DNA from: Pyrenochaeta sp. MPI-SDFR-AT-0127
Lineage: Eukaryota > Ascomycota > Dothideomycetes > Pleosporales > Cucurbitariaceae
Direction of reading: 5' to 3'
Assembly: GCA_020747015.1 (NCBI GenBank)
Contig: JAGTJM010000050.1
Span: 62,001-126,000 of the forward strand
Length of the DNA stretch: 64,000 nt
Shown here in pieces: positions 1 to 10,654 of this stretch. The notes under the pieces were generated by a model that was given only the letters and a program-made list of their open reading frames with translations, had not been told where the DNA came from and made no database searches. How positions within the stretch are numbered: the first letter of the stretch is position 1; every line of letters begins with the position of its first letter. The translations under genes and the position numbers were made by a program.

Positions 1-1127
1 ATTGAGTCAGACGAAAATGCAAACTCAAGGTCGTTTGTGCTACACCATCGAGGTTTGATGGGCTACCCTTGTAAGAATAGCGGGAGGGTGTAATTGCAGC
101 AGAATAGATTGCCAAAAAGCAAGTCGGCCATTCAGGTATTGTCCAGGGTGAAGGGCACAGGGTTTGACGAGTTTGTTTAGAATGGCGATTGGCAACAGCC
201 CTGGTGCTTGACGAAGAGACTTGCTCAACAGCCCATTGGTATGCAGCGTGTATGATCATGATCGACATGTTTCCAGACCGAGTTGAACAATCAACCAGAG
301 CCGCATTACAAGGATGGCTTGTCGGATTGAAAGCGCTGTCCACTGTGGCAGAACGGTGGCGCTCAGAGCATGACCAGCGATCCAACCTTGGTAACATCAA
401 GGACTATAAAATACAGCTGGCAGGGTTCGATATGCACGAGCATTTGGAGGGATAGCCAGATTGCCTTCAAATCTGACATTGACCGTATCGTCGGAGGTCA
501 GTAGTGACTCAGAAACAGTTTGGAGGGTAAGATCCTCAAAATGACAGATGAAAATGATGAAAAAAGGAAGTACTGACACGTAGTGCTGGAAGAAAGAGAT
601 TATTAGCAAGTGGAAAAGATGAGGAGGCGCGACCAACGTCCTTCAATGAGCTTGAAAGCAAAACACCTACATTCAGGCTGGCTGCTTCAGCAAACCGACT
701 CTCAAAAACGCTCTCAAACAGGCAGACACCGGGCTGTGAAGATTAGGGCAACTCCAGTTGCGAGCGAAATACTATGGTAGCGGCAAAAACACTCTTGTCT
801 CGGACGCGTTGTCGCCTCGCATGAAGTCGTATGACATGCAAAACAGCGCAGGTTCTTAGACTGTCGCCAACATGTCCACCTTCCTTTGTGCATGGCTCAG
901 TTGGAGTAGTTGAGAACAGGTTTACATTTGACGTTTCTCACCACCTTACTCAGTACCTCGAGGTACTTTCGAGGTCCATTTGTCCTTGGCTGCCACAAGC
1001 CTTGGGGAGCCTGGTTTGATGTACTCACAATGCCGCTACCTCGTCCGAGTCGAACAAAACGTTTCAATAACCCACAAGGCCGCAGATGTATCAATCCCAA
1101 AGAAACAATGTTCGTGCGTGGACCATG
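1..1127. other. intergenic, no gene recognised
   Basis: Short open frames on both strands overlap each other, match no family I know and have no clear splice pattern. This stretch probably holds the 3' flank of the lipoate ligase and unrelated spacer. A short perfect inverted motif around AGGTAC/CTCGAGG occurs near 950-975, but nothing functional can be claimed for it. Confidence 0.5.
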
Positions 1128-2565
1128 TTATGGTTTCGATAATTCAGGGATGGGTACGAGCGTATTCAAACGCTCTGCGACAGTCGCAGTGTGCTGATCC
1201 CAAGCTCTCAGGCGTTCTTGCAGAAACGATGTCCAGTCATGGATATCCTGTAACTTTTGGTCAACAAGCACATTACGCAAGTCTTCTTGGATATCCACTG
1301 AGAAGCGAGAATCTTTAAAGCCCAGGCTCTTAACGACACCATGGTGTACATTCATCTCGATACCGATGTTGTCTTTAGGGTCGAGCAAGAGGTCGAACTG
1401 CGGGGTCTGTGACCACATCCAGTCTTCAGTCTGCAAATGCAAATGTCAGCAGCGGATCCTTCCTTAGAGGATTCTGTGTACGAACTCGAAGCTCATCATA
1501 TCCCTTTCGGATGTCTGGAATGTTGAGATGCTCATCACCAACAGTTTCAATGATAGTTGGTGTGCCAATGTTTGCATACGTTTTGGCAAACTCTTCCTGC
1601 AAATGACGCTGGAATGTCTTCACCTCCAGGCCGATGTTCCCGACAGGTGAGCTCACGCTCTCAACACCCTTCGCTTGTATAAACGTCTTTGCGGGTGATC
1701 GCAGGTACTGTGGTATGATGTGCAGATTCGGCGAACTCAGTAGAGTTGTCGCGTGGTGCAGGGCTCGCTGCCGCGTGAGCTTGTATGCCGAACCGGAAAC
1801 CTTCAGGGGCCGAGGTAAAACGCCATGATCAAGTGAGTATGGCGTGCGATGCGTATCTTCAGGGTCAGAGTCGTGCTTCTCGTGTCCCTGGTCGAGCACA
1901 ATGTCGTGTCGGTCATTGACCTTTGCCCGCTCAACGCCCAGCTTCCGCAAGGCGCGGACTGTCATTTCAGCGTGTTTGTCGCGAGTGAAATCTCCACGCG
2001 GGCACGTTATGCTCCAGTTGAGATTGCCCTCGTCATGGAAGACTGTACCGCCTCCAGAGCGGCGCCGAACAAGGTCCACAGCACCGATTCCTGGTGGTTC
2101 CGTCTCCAGACTGCGAGTGTGGCTGACGGCGTTCAAGATAGCCAGGTTGACTTCGGTCCATGGGTTCTGATTGCGGCCAATGACCACGCAAGGCCGATTG
2201 ACGTACAGGAAAAGGATCGTACTGTCGGCAGGGCTCTTGCGTAGGATGTGATCCTCGATGCTGAGATTCAGGTAAGGATCATTGCTGCTGGACACGTAGC
2301 TTTGCAGCTTGTTCTCGGGGTCTGACAGCTTTTCTGTGAAGGATGAAAAGCCTCTCCGAGCGTCGAAGGTTTGTTTGTATGTGAAATGGCATCTCTGGTA
2401 GCTATGAAAGACGCGACGCATCCCGCTCGTGCAAGGCGCGAACCTTCTCGGAAATGCAGCGAACCTTTGACGAGCCGCAATTGGATGGCCGGGTGTGCAA
2501 CTAGAGGCTGCAAAGACACGCCCAAGCTGAGAGTAACTAATGCCCCTCGACGGAGCCATTGTCAT
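1128..2565 (-). CDS. aim22: lipoate-protein ligase A / lipoyltransferase, mitochondrial
   Basis: Predicted to attach lipoate to E2 and H proteins of mitochondrial 2-oxoacid dehydrogenases and glycine cleavage (family knowledge; yeast Aim22 type). Two exons: 2565-1486 and 1430-1128; the 55-nt intron 1485-1431 has GT..CAG ends and a CTGAC branch site. Splicing restores the motif YDELR/TEDWMWSQTPQF, the usual 'EL..W.W..GQTP.F' of LplA proteins. Other visible motifs are RRRSGGGTVFHDEGN (lipoyl-AMP loop), NDRHDI and KVSGSAYKL with its conserved lysine. The frame stays open to an ATG at 2703, which would add 46 residues. I prefer the ATG at 2565 because the next ~40 residues are Arg/Ser-rich with few acids, like a mitochondrial presequence. 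Length about 460 aa (506 from 2703). Confidence 0.88.
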
Positions 2566-4028
2566 GAAAGCGGTGTTGGTGGAGGTTCGATGGAGCAATC
2601 GGTGTATCCATGCGATCCATGCAGCTTCCCGGTAGCCATTCCGAACACGGCTGGGGGCCCTGTCATCCCTCGGAAAATCAAATGTCCCACGCTTCGACGA
2701 CATTCTTATGTATTTCGAGCCATTTGCGCCCCGAGAAGCATTACATGCGCAGCTGTTATGTTCTCATAGACAGCATTGATCACAGCTGAGAGTCTGATCT
2801 TCATGTGGTTGAGTCACGCCTCTTGTCGCAATGGTGCATCAGGAGCATGATGCATGCTTGTACGGCCTGCTCTTCCAACATATGAGCATCGAATCGGCCA
2901 TTCCCATTGGTCCTCAATGATGCTTATTTCCAAAAGAAAAAATAATATTGATGGATTTGCAGGACGGTCAAGCCGTATATGGCTCTTTCTCCTTCAATTC
3001 TGTCTTTGCTGGCATGGTCTCGTTCACCACGATATCGTCAGCCTTACTACCCAGAAAGAACGATTGTTCCACACGAAGAGGCCTTGCTCAACAGTACACG
3101 CTTGTTTCCCTTCTCTGGGTGGCTTGGGTGTGGACCAATCATGTATGCACAGCCGTACTTCCACCATTTATTCGTCTTCGATCACAAGAAGCCATTGATG
3201 CAGAGCAGAGTTGGTGCTCCAAGGCGGCAAATCATCGAGGCCTCGGAGAGAAACTTGGGAGGCTCATCTCATGTAGGAGATGGGCCTTCTAACTCCCAGA
3301 TGCATTTCAAGAGTCAGACAAGTCCAAGGCTTCATCGAGTATTCTCAATCATCGACATTTCATGAATCTCGTCCAACCAGCTCCTTCTCTTTCATTTTTG
3401 AATGTCGAATTGCGCCTCTTTTATGCATAGGATCGCTTCTCAAGTATATGGCAAGGCTCGGTTAACATGAAGCAGGAGGTAACCACTGCTGCTATAGATT
3501 TGGTTTCAAGCTCTCGACCCGCTACGTCTCCTTCAATCCGAGGCCCCTATTGCTCGAATATCTAACAAACGGTTGTTATATATACTTCTCGAGATTGGCA
3601 GCTGAAGTCGGCTAACTTGGGACTGACTTGGTTGACATTCCTTTTCGCTAGCTGTGCTTTCATCGCCATTCTACGAGCATTGTCTACTCATATTGAGCAA
3701 CATCAAGTAAAATTGCGGCCTCTTCAACCTTAACTGTCTCTCAGGATGTCCTTTTCGACTTTGCGATTTGATCGGAAGTTGGCAATCGCTGCTGGTCCGG
3801 CCAATCTCCAGCTCCCGTACGAGCATCAGTCAGACCGAGGACGACCACGAGTTAAAAAAAACATACCCTCTGACCTTCACAAAACAATCTCCACTGCTCA
3901 CGTTTGCGCGCGCACGGCCTACATTCATTCGCATCACAACCAGCACGTAATTGGAATGAGAAGATGAGTACGGCGTACTTGTGCTATACAGGGACTTGAA
4001 GTCAATCTCCTATCATCAATGAAGCCAA

Positions 4029-4095
4029 GTACGGTGGTGTAGTGGTTCACATTCACTCCTCACACCGCAACAACGCCAGTTCGAATCCCGCTAAT
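4029..4095 (+). pseudogene. degenerate tRNA or tRNA-derived SINE head
   Basis: The sequence has a good RNA polymerase III A box (TGGTGTAGTGG, 4035-4045) and B box (AGTTCGAATCC, 4078-4088), 32 nt apart as in a tRNA gene. It lines up by eye with eukaryotic tRNA-Glu/Val over about 60 nt without gaps. The anticodon, T and acceptor arms do not pair, so it should not fold as a working tRNA. It may be a decayed tRNA copy or the head of a tRNA-derived SINE. Confidence 0.4.
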
Positions 4096-6326
4096 TTCGT
4101 GATACAGACTGAATACCAGTTGACTACCTTGTGGTTTTCTCTACACTTGGTTCTTGCGCTCCACCGGCCCCCAGGCTGACATAACTACAGGAAGGGCTTG
4201 CCCTTGGTTTTACCCCATCGATCCAGCGGATGGAGTCACACTTCCCTGGCTAGGGCGAGAGTAAGTAATACCATTCCAACTACACAAACAGCACCCCACT
4301 GGGCTATCGGGCTTGGCTTCATTGAATTTCTTTTTTGCCTCTTTTGCTCCCCACCTCGCTCAAGCACCAGTGATATCATCAGAGCTATGCTCTTGCACAG
4401 TCTGCAAGTATAATAGCTGCTGACGTTGAGTGTAGTAACTTTTTGCTCTCTACACTAAATCAGCTACCGCAATCTATTGGTTTGGACTCCAGAGGAACGC
4501 GTCCCCCGGAATTAACGACCTTCTTCATCTATTTCTTAATTTTAATCAACTCAAAACTGATACAGCAGCAAAGCAGCGATGAGACTACCACAAGGTGAGC
4601 CATGAAGTGTTCAACTTTGAGTGACCATGAGTAGTCCTTTTTCTGAACATCATAAAGCTCTCACGCCCAGTGCGGGTTCTCTAGCATTCCTCTCAGTCTT
4701 CTCTTTACTGATTCGCTATGTCGTAGATAGCCTAATATTCAAGAAATAAGCTCTGTCGCTGTACATTCCTTCTTTGTGCATGCGAGCCTTGCAAAACTGC
4801 AGGTCATGTGTGAGGAGTACCAGCTATTGTCGCAGTGCCTATGTGTGTTTGTCAAGCGCCTTTCTTGGGGGGGAAGCAGTGCATCACCATGTCGCTTTGT
4901 TGTTGCAAATTGCGGCCTCCCCAAGCGCTCTCCCTCCCCATTAACACCACCATCACTCCCGACCAACAACGTCCACTACGACTACAGTCACAACTACCAA
5001 GACTCGATCGCGCTTAACATTCATGTATCTCTCCTCTCATTGCTCAACGGCACCCACTCCATGCTCTCCTCTCCTCTCCCTCCCCGACCTACCGCACAAG
5101 GTTTGCCCACAGGCTCCCGGCACGCAGCTATGAGCGCATCTTCGCCCACTACAAGCCATTAACCTTCTACTAGATTCAGCCTTTGTAGAAATATGGCACG
5201 TGGTATCAAGAAGATATCTGCGTTGGCGTTGACACAGCGGAGGATCCAATGTTGGCAATGTGCGTTCACATGCGTAGAGCGCCACCAACCTGAAATATTG
5301 CCATGACATTATGAGCCAACTCTGAGTATATTAAAGGCTTACAGAGCTATAAAATGAGCGTCCTGGAGCTGAGAAAGAAGATCGTGCTTTTCAAGCAAAT
5401 GAATGACTAGAAGCCGACCTCGTCTGGACAAACCGCCAGGTTTGCACTGCCAACCAGAAGCCAAACCTGCGAAGATCAGCTGTTTCAAGCCACTCGTTGT
5501 CTTCTGACCCCTATCTTACATTTATCTAGGTTACCAAACATCTTGAAAAGCTCCTCTACCAATTCTTGACTGCTTTTCATTATCGACACTGAATTCTTCA
5601 ACAAGAGCGTCACCATCACACAAATCTCCCGGGCCTTTCCAACGGTTCATGCTTCCTCACACCCACAAAGTGTCCAACACCAAGAATTGTCATGAGAGCT
5701 TTCCCGCCAGTACAATTCTGCATAGCATTTAATATGTTAAGTTTTCTCATAGCTCTCTGTAATAACGGAGCACCCATCTCTCGCACGTCCCCATACGTTC
5801 TTGCGACCTCATCGTCCTACCCTTAATGAACCTCAAAGTTCTCCAAATCGCTCTCATGAGTTTGGCGCTTTGATCCGAAGCAGCCGTACCTAGCGAGCCA
5901 CGTCTCCTGGTAGATGTTGGGCGAGTTTTACAACATACATTAAGAGTTCGATATTCGCACCATTACTACCTCAAAAATCCACTAATACAACTACAGTTTC
6001 CTATAATAGCAAGTTCTGCTTGCATCGCAGTGCGGACGCTATCCACCCAGCCCTCAAGACCGAACCCTGGCTGACATGGTGATCAGTCGGTTCCCCACAT
6101 CCCGTTGCGGGACCATCATGCACGCATGACCGCAACACATCTACGAAAAGCATCGAAACGGCTCCAATGACGGAAAGCAAGGATAATATGCAGGAAGCAC
6201 ACAATGCTTCCGTTCGAATAGCAATTGCGACATAAGTACTCAACGATAATCTACCGTACGCCTGATTCCGGACTACGGCAAACTCATCGAACTTCAACAA
6301 ACAAGCAATTGGCATACAGGATTGAC

Positions 6327-6356
6327 TATAAAAGTCTGGATTGATAACAATATAAA
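6327..6356 (+). promoter_or_regulatory. TATA-like boxes of the monooxygenase gene
   Basis: Two TATAAA hexamers, at 6327-6332 and 6351-6356, lie 53 and 29 nt upstream of the ATG at 6380. The distal one is the better placed for a core promoter. No mapped transcript start is available. Confidence 0.3.
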
Positions 6357-6379
6357 TTCTAGCCCTCAAGAATAACACT

Positions 6380-7687
6380 ATGAACGACTACACCGACGGC
6401 ACCTCTACCACAAATGGCTCGTCCGCACAACCACTCCCCATAGTAATTGCAGGCGGTGGATGCGTCGGCCTCTTCCTCGCACTCCTCCTCTCGACCTCCA
6501 AGCCCTCCATACCCAACAAGGTCATCGTTATCGAGCCCGAGAGCCCTGACCCAACATCTACCCGCGCAATGGCACATCAACCCCCTACATATCCCATCTT
6601 GTCAAAAGTGCCAGGTCTACTGCCTGAGTTGATTGCAAAAGGTAGTTTGAGTGGAGGACTATGCTTCCGAACCAGTGTTGCAAATGGCAGTCGGGTAATT
6701 GCAGGGAAGACATTCGATAACGCGAGTGGAGAAGGAATGAAGGGGAAAGGGCAATTATTGCTACCTCAAGGAAAATTCCAAGAAGTACTTCTCCAACGAC
6801 TTCACTTGCTCCCTGAAAATGGGGAGGTCAGACTAGGCTCAAGAGTCACCAGCTTCGCGCAGTCTGCAGAGTCTGTCATTGTTCAGGTACAAACGCCCAC
6901 TGGGAGTACAGAATCGATCGAAGCAGCATACCTCATTGGCGCAGATGGAGCGCATTCTACGATCCACAAACACCTCTCTATCCCCTTCGACGGCGAGACT
7001 TTAGACGTGCAGCTTGTAGCTACGGATATTCGTTTTGACTTCCACGCCCATGGCTTCCTCGATGCAAATTTTGTCATCGATCCTATCGATTATGGATTGA
7101 TAGGACGCATTGAAAGCCGTAAAAGTACCCAGCCAGCGTTATGGAGAGTGAGCTACGGCGTACCAGTAAGCATGAGCGAGGACACGATTAGGGCAGGTGT
7201 AAATGAGAAGCTACGGAAAATTCTGCCCAACGAAGGCAACAGCGAAAACAGAGAAAAAGCATTTGAAGTTGTTAGAGTAGCGCCGTACAAAGCGCAGCAA
7301 CGATGCGCAGAAACTTTTTGGATGGGCAGGGTAGGATTGGTCGGGGATGCTGCGCATTTGACCAATCCGTATGCTGGACTTGGTCTAGCTTCTGGAATCG
7401 CTGATGCTTCGTCACTCTCTGAAGTGCTTGCCCACATTCTCAATAACGAGGCATCAAATGAGGCGAAGTTATTGGCCTCATGGTCTGAAGCACGACGACA
7501 GAAGTTCACTCAGGTGGTCGACAAGCCAAGTCGCATGGCATATGCTCGCGTCATGTCGGACGTCAGTACCCCCGACAAAGTGGAAAGCCTACTCAGCCGC
7601 GATCCCCTCGTATCAGCACTGAAAGAAGGTATGCCGATGATGCCACCGAGCCTTGAGACAAAAGGGCTGGAATTGGCAGGCTGGTGA
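6380..7687 (+). CDS. FAD-dependent group A monooxygenase
   Basis: Intronless, 435 aa. The three flavin hydroxylase signatures are present: an N-terminal Rossmann GxGxxG (GGGCVG, residues 25-30), the DG motif (GADGAHST, 187-194), and the GD motif that contacts the FAD ribityl chain (GDAAHLTNP, 322-330), followed by GLGLASGIAD. This is the fold of salicylate/PHBH-type and secondary-metabolite hydroxylases, which use NAD(P)H and O2 on small, usually aromatic or polyketide, substrates. The substrate cannot be read from sequence. There is no N-terminal signal peptide and no strong C-terminal membrane helix. It converges on the siderophore transporter with only about 150 bp between stop codons, and no biosynthetic backbone enzyme lies nearby, so cluster membership is not supported. 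Confidence 0.88.
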   Translation: MNDYTDGTSTTNGSSAQPLPIVIAGGGCVGLFLALLLSTSKPSIPNKVIVIEPESPDPTSTRAMAHQPPTYPILSKVPGLLPELIAKGSLSGGLCFRTSVANGSRVIAGKTFDNASGEGMKGKGQLLLPQGKFQEVLLQRLHLLPENGEVRLGSRVTSFAQSAESVIVQVQTPTGSTESIEAAYLIGADGAHSTIHKHLSIPFDGETLDVQLVATDIRFDFHAHGFLDANFVIDPIDYGLIGRIESRKSTQPALWRVSYGVPVSMSEDTIRAGVNEKLRKILPNEGNSENREKAFEVVRVAPYKAQQRCAETFWMGRVGLVGDAAHLTNPYAGLGLASGIADASSLSEVLAHILNNEASNEAKLLASWSEARRQKFTQVVDKPSRMAYARVMSDVSTPDKVESLLSRDPLVSALKEGMPMMPPSLETKGLELAGW

Positions 7688-7841
7688 TATCACATTTCTG
7701 GACGCCGACTGCACAGAATCTGCATATCATTATGATCCAGGGATATATATATATAGCTTTTCAATCCCCGTCTCGTCCCTCTCCATTTTTCCTGGATAAA
7801 CTCCCAAATTGTCATGCCCCCATAGAAAACCTTACGACAGT

Positions 7842-9883
7842 TCACGCCTGCAGTCCCTTCCGAGCAGCATGCTCACTCATGCGGTAGTTCTTCAGCATGG
7901 CCACCCACAGAAAGCACGGAACAAGTGCACACGTAGCGACAATGAGCATTAATTTCTGCACATCGCCATAAGCGCTGACGACCGCCTGATACTCGAGGCT
8001 CTCTCGCGGTAAGAGCAGTACCGCAGGTAAGCTGCCACCAAGAGTCTTTGCTTGGTCTCTAGACGTGGTCGGCAGATACTCGAGAAGTTTTCCCGGGATG
8101 GTATGAGTCCAGATAGTGCTGCATATTGTCTGTCCAATAGCACCGCCAACGGATGTGATCATCGCAAGTAGCGCAAGGCCCGTTGCCACATGCTCGTGGG
8201 GCACCGCGGCCATGATCGCCATGGTTTCGATCTGGACGAAGACTGCACCACACATGGCTATGAAGACTTCTACCATGACCAACAGCCCAATAGCAGTGCC
8301 AGGTTGGCGGAACTTGATCAAGAGACCTGTCATCAATACCTGAATGGGCAAAGCGACAACCGCGCCCCATTTATAGGTGTCAGTGTACTTGAAGGCGAAA
8401 CTGATAGCGACAGCCCAAGTGCAAGAAACAAGGCTGTAGATGTTGGTAATATATCCGGCTTTGGCGACAGACAGACCGAAGGCGACTTGCAAGTAGGAAC
8501 TATAATATCCTTTATACGAACTATCATCGCGCTGGTCAGTATCATTCTTAAGCATTGGGTGACTGGACCAAATATGAGTTTAAAGACCGTTATACTTACT
8601 AGAATACGATGAAGGAATTAGCACCAAGGAAACATGCTGCAACAACGGATCGGTCCTTCATAAGGTGGAATGGGAAGAACGATTTCAAGGCGAAGAAACG
8701 TTCCCACACCATGAAGAGCGCGATGAGTACAAGACCGAAGACCAGCATACAAATAATCATCGGTGATCCCCAACCTTTCTTCTGCAAAGCTGCAAGATTA
8801 AAAGGCAGGAGAAAGAGAGAAAACCCACCGCAGACGAGGACGAGACCGATGACTTTGACTTGTCAGCAACCCCTAGGCTTGTCTCAAACCAAGTAGACTT
8901 ACCGTCAAACTCGACTGCCCAATGCCAAATACTCTGTAGCAGTGTTCGGTCACTCTTCTCCTTCTTGATCATACCGGTGAGTTTGGCTCTTCTCTCCATC
9001 CACCAGAATACAGCCCAAAACAATGCTCCGACTACCGGTGTGATGATTGTGAACGCACCGTAGCCCCAGCGCCAAGAACTATCCTTCAGGAACTTCTCGC
9101 CTAAGGATGGTCCCGCAAATGTATTGCAAATGTATGGCGTTCCTTGCAGGGCCATCCAGATCAGCCGGTTCTCCAGCAGTGAGGTGTCAGCGATGAAGAT
9201 ATTGAAGATGTAGTCGATACCGTTCATGCCGCTCCAGTAGAAGACTTGTGCTGCAGCAAAGGTTTGGACGTTTTCACAGATAGTCATCAACAACAGTGCT
9301 ACAATTTCTGTTAGCTACTTCGACAGTACGTCTTTATCACCGTTACGAATACGGTGTGTACCGACACGTACCCAAGGTGACACAAATCAAGCACACCAAG
9401 AAACCCTGTAGTCGCCCAACAAGATCAATGAATTTGGCCAGTGGTAACTTTGACACGCCGCCGACAATCTGCGCTACGACATCTGTCATTCCGGTGAGGC
9501 CATGGAGAAGAAATTCGCTGGTGACATAAGGCTTCCAGGACCAGTTGGCCTGTTGCTGGAGCGAGTTGACGAAGGAGATGGCCCAGATACTTTGATGTTG
9601 TTAGCGTTTCCGCAGAAACAAGTGTCTAGCACAAATCATATCGACAAGAGACGTACAGTGCGTAAGCGGTGATGAGCCAGTTCTTTGTCCAGACCAAAGT
9701 GATGGCTTCCATCTTCGCAAGTCCAGCAGCTTGATCCGAGTCAAAGCCCTCGATATCACCAAGCTGCTGCGGCACTGTATCCTCATTCTCGCTCGAGAGT
9801 GAGGCATCTTTACCCTTCTCGCCGGTAACAGTGCCATTGAGAGTGAGCTCACGGTTGGACTCCTGCTCAGTCAGTATCGCCAT
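7842..9883 (-). CDS. MFS siderophore-iron transporter (SIT/ARN family)
   Basis: Five exons: 9883-9657, 9589-9372, 9298-8903, 8858-8600, 8520-7842; introns of 67, 73, 44 and 79 nt with GTACGT/GTAAGT donors. The spliced length gives 592 aa, the usual size for a 14-helix siderophore:proton symporter. The segment FYWSGMNGIDYIFNIFIADT (about residues 168-187) and the SYLQVAFGLSVAKAGYI loop are typical of SIT transporters such as MirB/Sit1. The first ~60 residues are hydrophilic and acidic, hence cytosolic. It should import ferric siderophores across the plasma membrane or a vesicle membrane; the ligand is unknown. It lies downstream of the Met-tRNA synthetase on the same strand. Confidence 0.88.
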
Positions 9884-10654
9884 TTTGGAGGTCGGTTGAA
9901 ATGGTCTTCAAGTGAGTGTGGGTGTTGGATCGTCAGTTAGGAAAGAACGTCAGTAGGTTAACCGAAGAGGATAAGTAAGCCAACTCTGGTGATGGGGAAG
10001 GTGAAATGCACCAGAGGTGAAGGCTCTGCCAGACTATCCAGTCTTTGAAACGAGCCCAGTCAATCTCTAAGGTCCAGTGAAGTGGAAGTATAATGCATAC
10101 AAGCAGCGCCTTTGCACCAAACGCAAATGGCAAAGTGTTCCAGAGAGGTGTTGTTAGTCAGGACTCGAGGAAAGAGCGGTCGTGAGGCGGTGGTTCCCAG
10201 TAACACACGAGCGTTGTGTTCGAACAGAAGGAGGCACAACATGGAGGAAAGTTACAAATGGTCCTCAAAGCGAGATCGGCTTTGGGAACAGTGAATCGCA
10301 CAGCATTCCTGAAAAGGAAATGACTTCGAGAACCAAGTTTAATCAGCTCTGGGCTACACCGTGGTAAATTACCCGGGGTCTGACAAGGCTAGGACTCGAT
10401 CTGATTTAAAATATCGGGCTTATCTAGACAAAATGTGCTTGGCTATCGTTGAGATCGAATTGGGTCTCTGGGTCCATTGAGTCCAACGTGTGGAACGTTG
10501 CGCGGTTAAGAAGCTGTTGAAACTTGTAACACAGTACCAATTCTATCCTACTATGCGCCATTGAGGCCTCGCAGATTGCCAAAACTATGGACCAAGATGG
10601 ATCTTAATCCGGAATTCTGGATCTCTATAGACGCCTGACCTACAAACAATTACA
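9884..10654. other. promoter region of the siderophore transporter
   Basis: No gene seen. This 0.77-kb spacer separates the MetRS stop codon from the transporter ATG and probably holds the transporter promoter. The only notable sites are the paired GATA motifs listed separately. Confidence 0.5.
10412..10425 (-). promoter_or_regulatory. paired GATA motifs upstream of siderophore transporter
   Basis: On the transporter strand the sequence reads AGATAAGCCCGATA, two GATA cores 10 nt apart, about 530 nt upstream of the start. Fungal siderophore genes are repressed in iron-replete cells by GATA factors of the SreA/Sre1 type (ATCWGATAA). The match is only partial, so regulation by such a factor is an inference. 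Confidence 0.25.

Larger units (their letters stand above)
2566..6379. other. 3.8-kb gene-poor interval
   Basis: No frame here shows family motifs or a convincing intron pattern. The longest frames are about 130 codons, overlap one another and read as noise. The one recognisable element is the tRNA-like sequence at 4029-4095. The last 60 bases carry TATA-like boxes of the monooxygenase gene. Confidence 0.5.

Noticed and set aside
6380..9883. Monooxygenase plus siderophore transporter as a biosynthetic cluster
   Set aside because: The flavin enzyme is not of the ornithine-hydroxylase (SidA) type and no NRPS or acyltransferase lies nearby.
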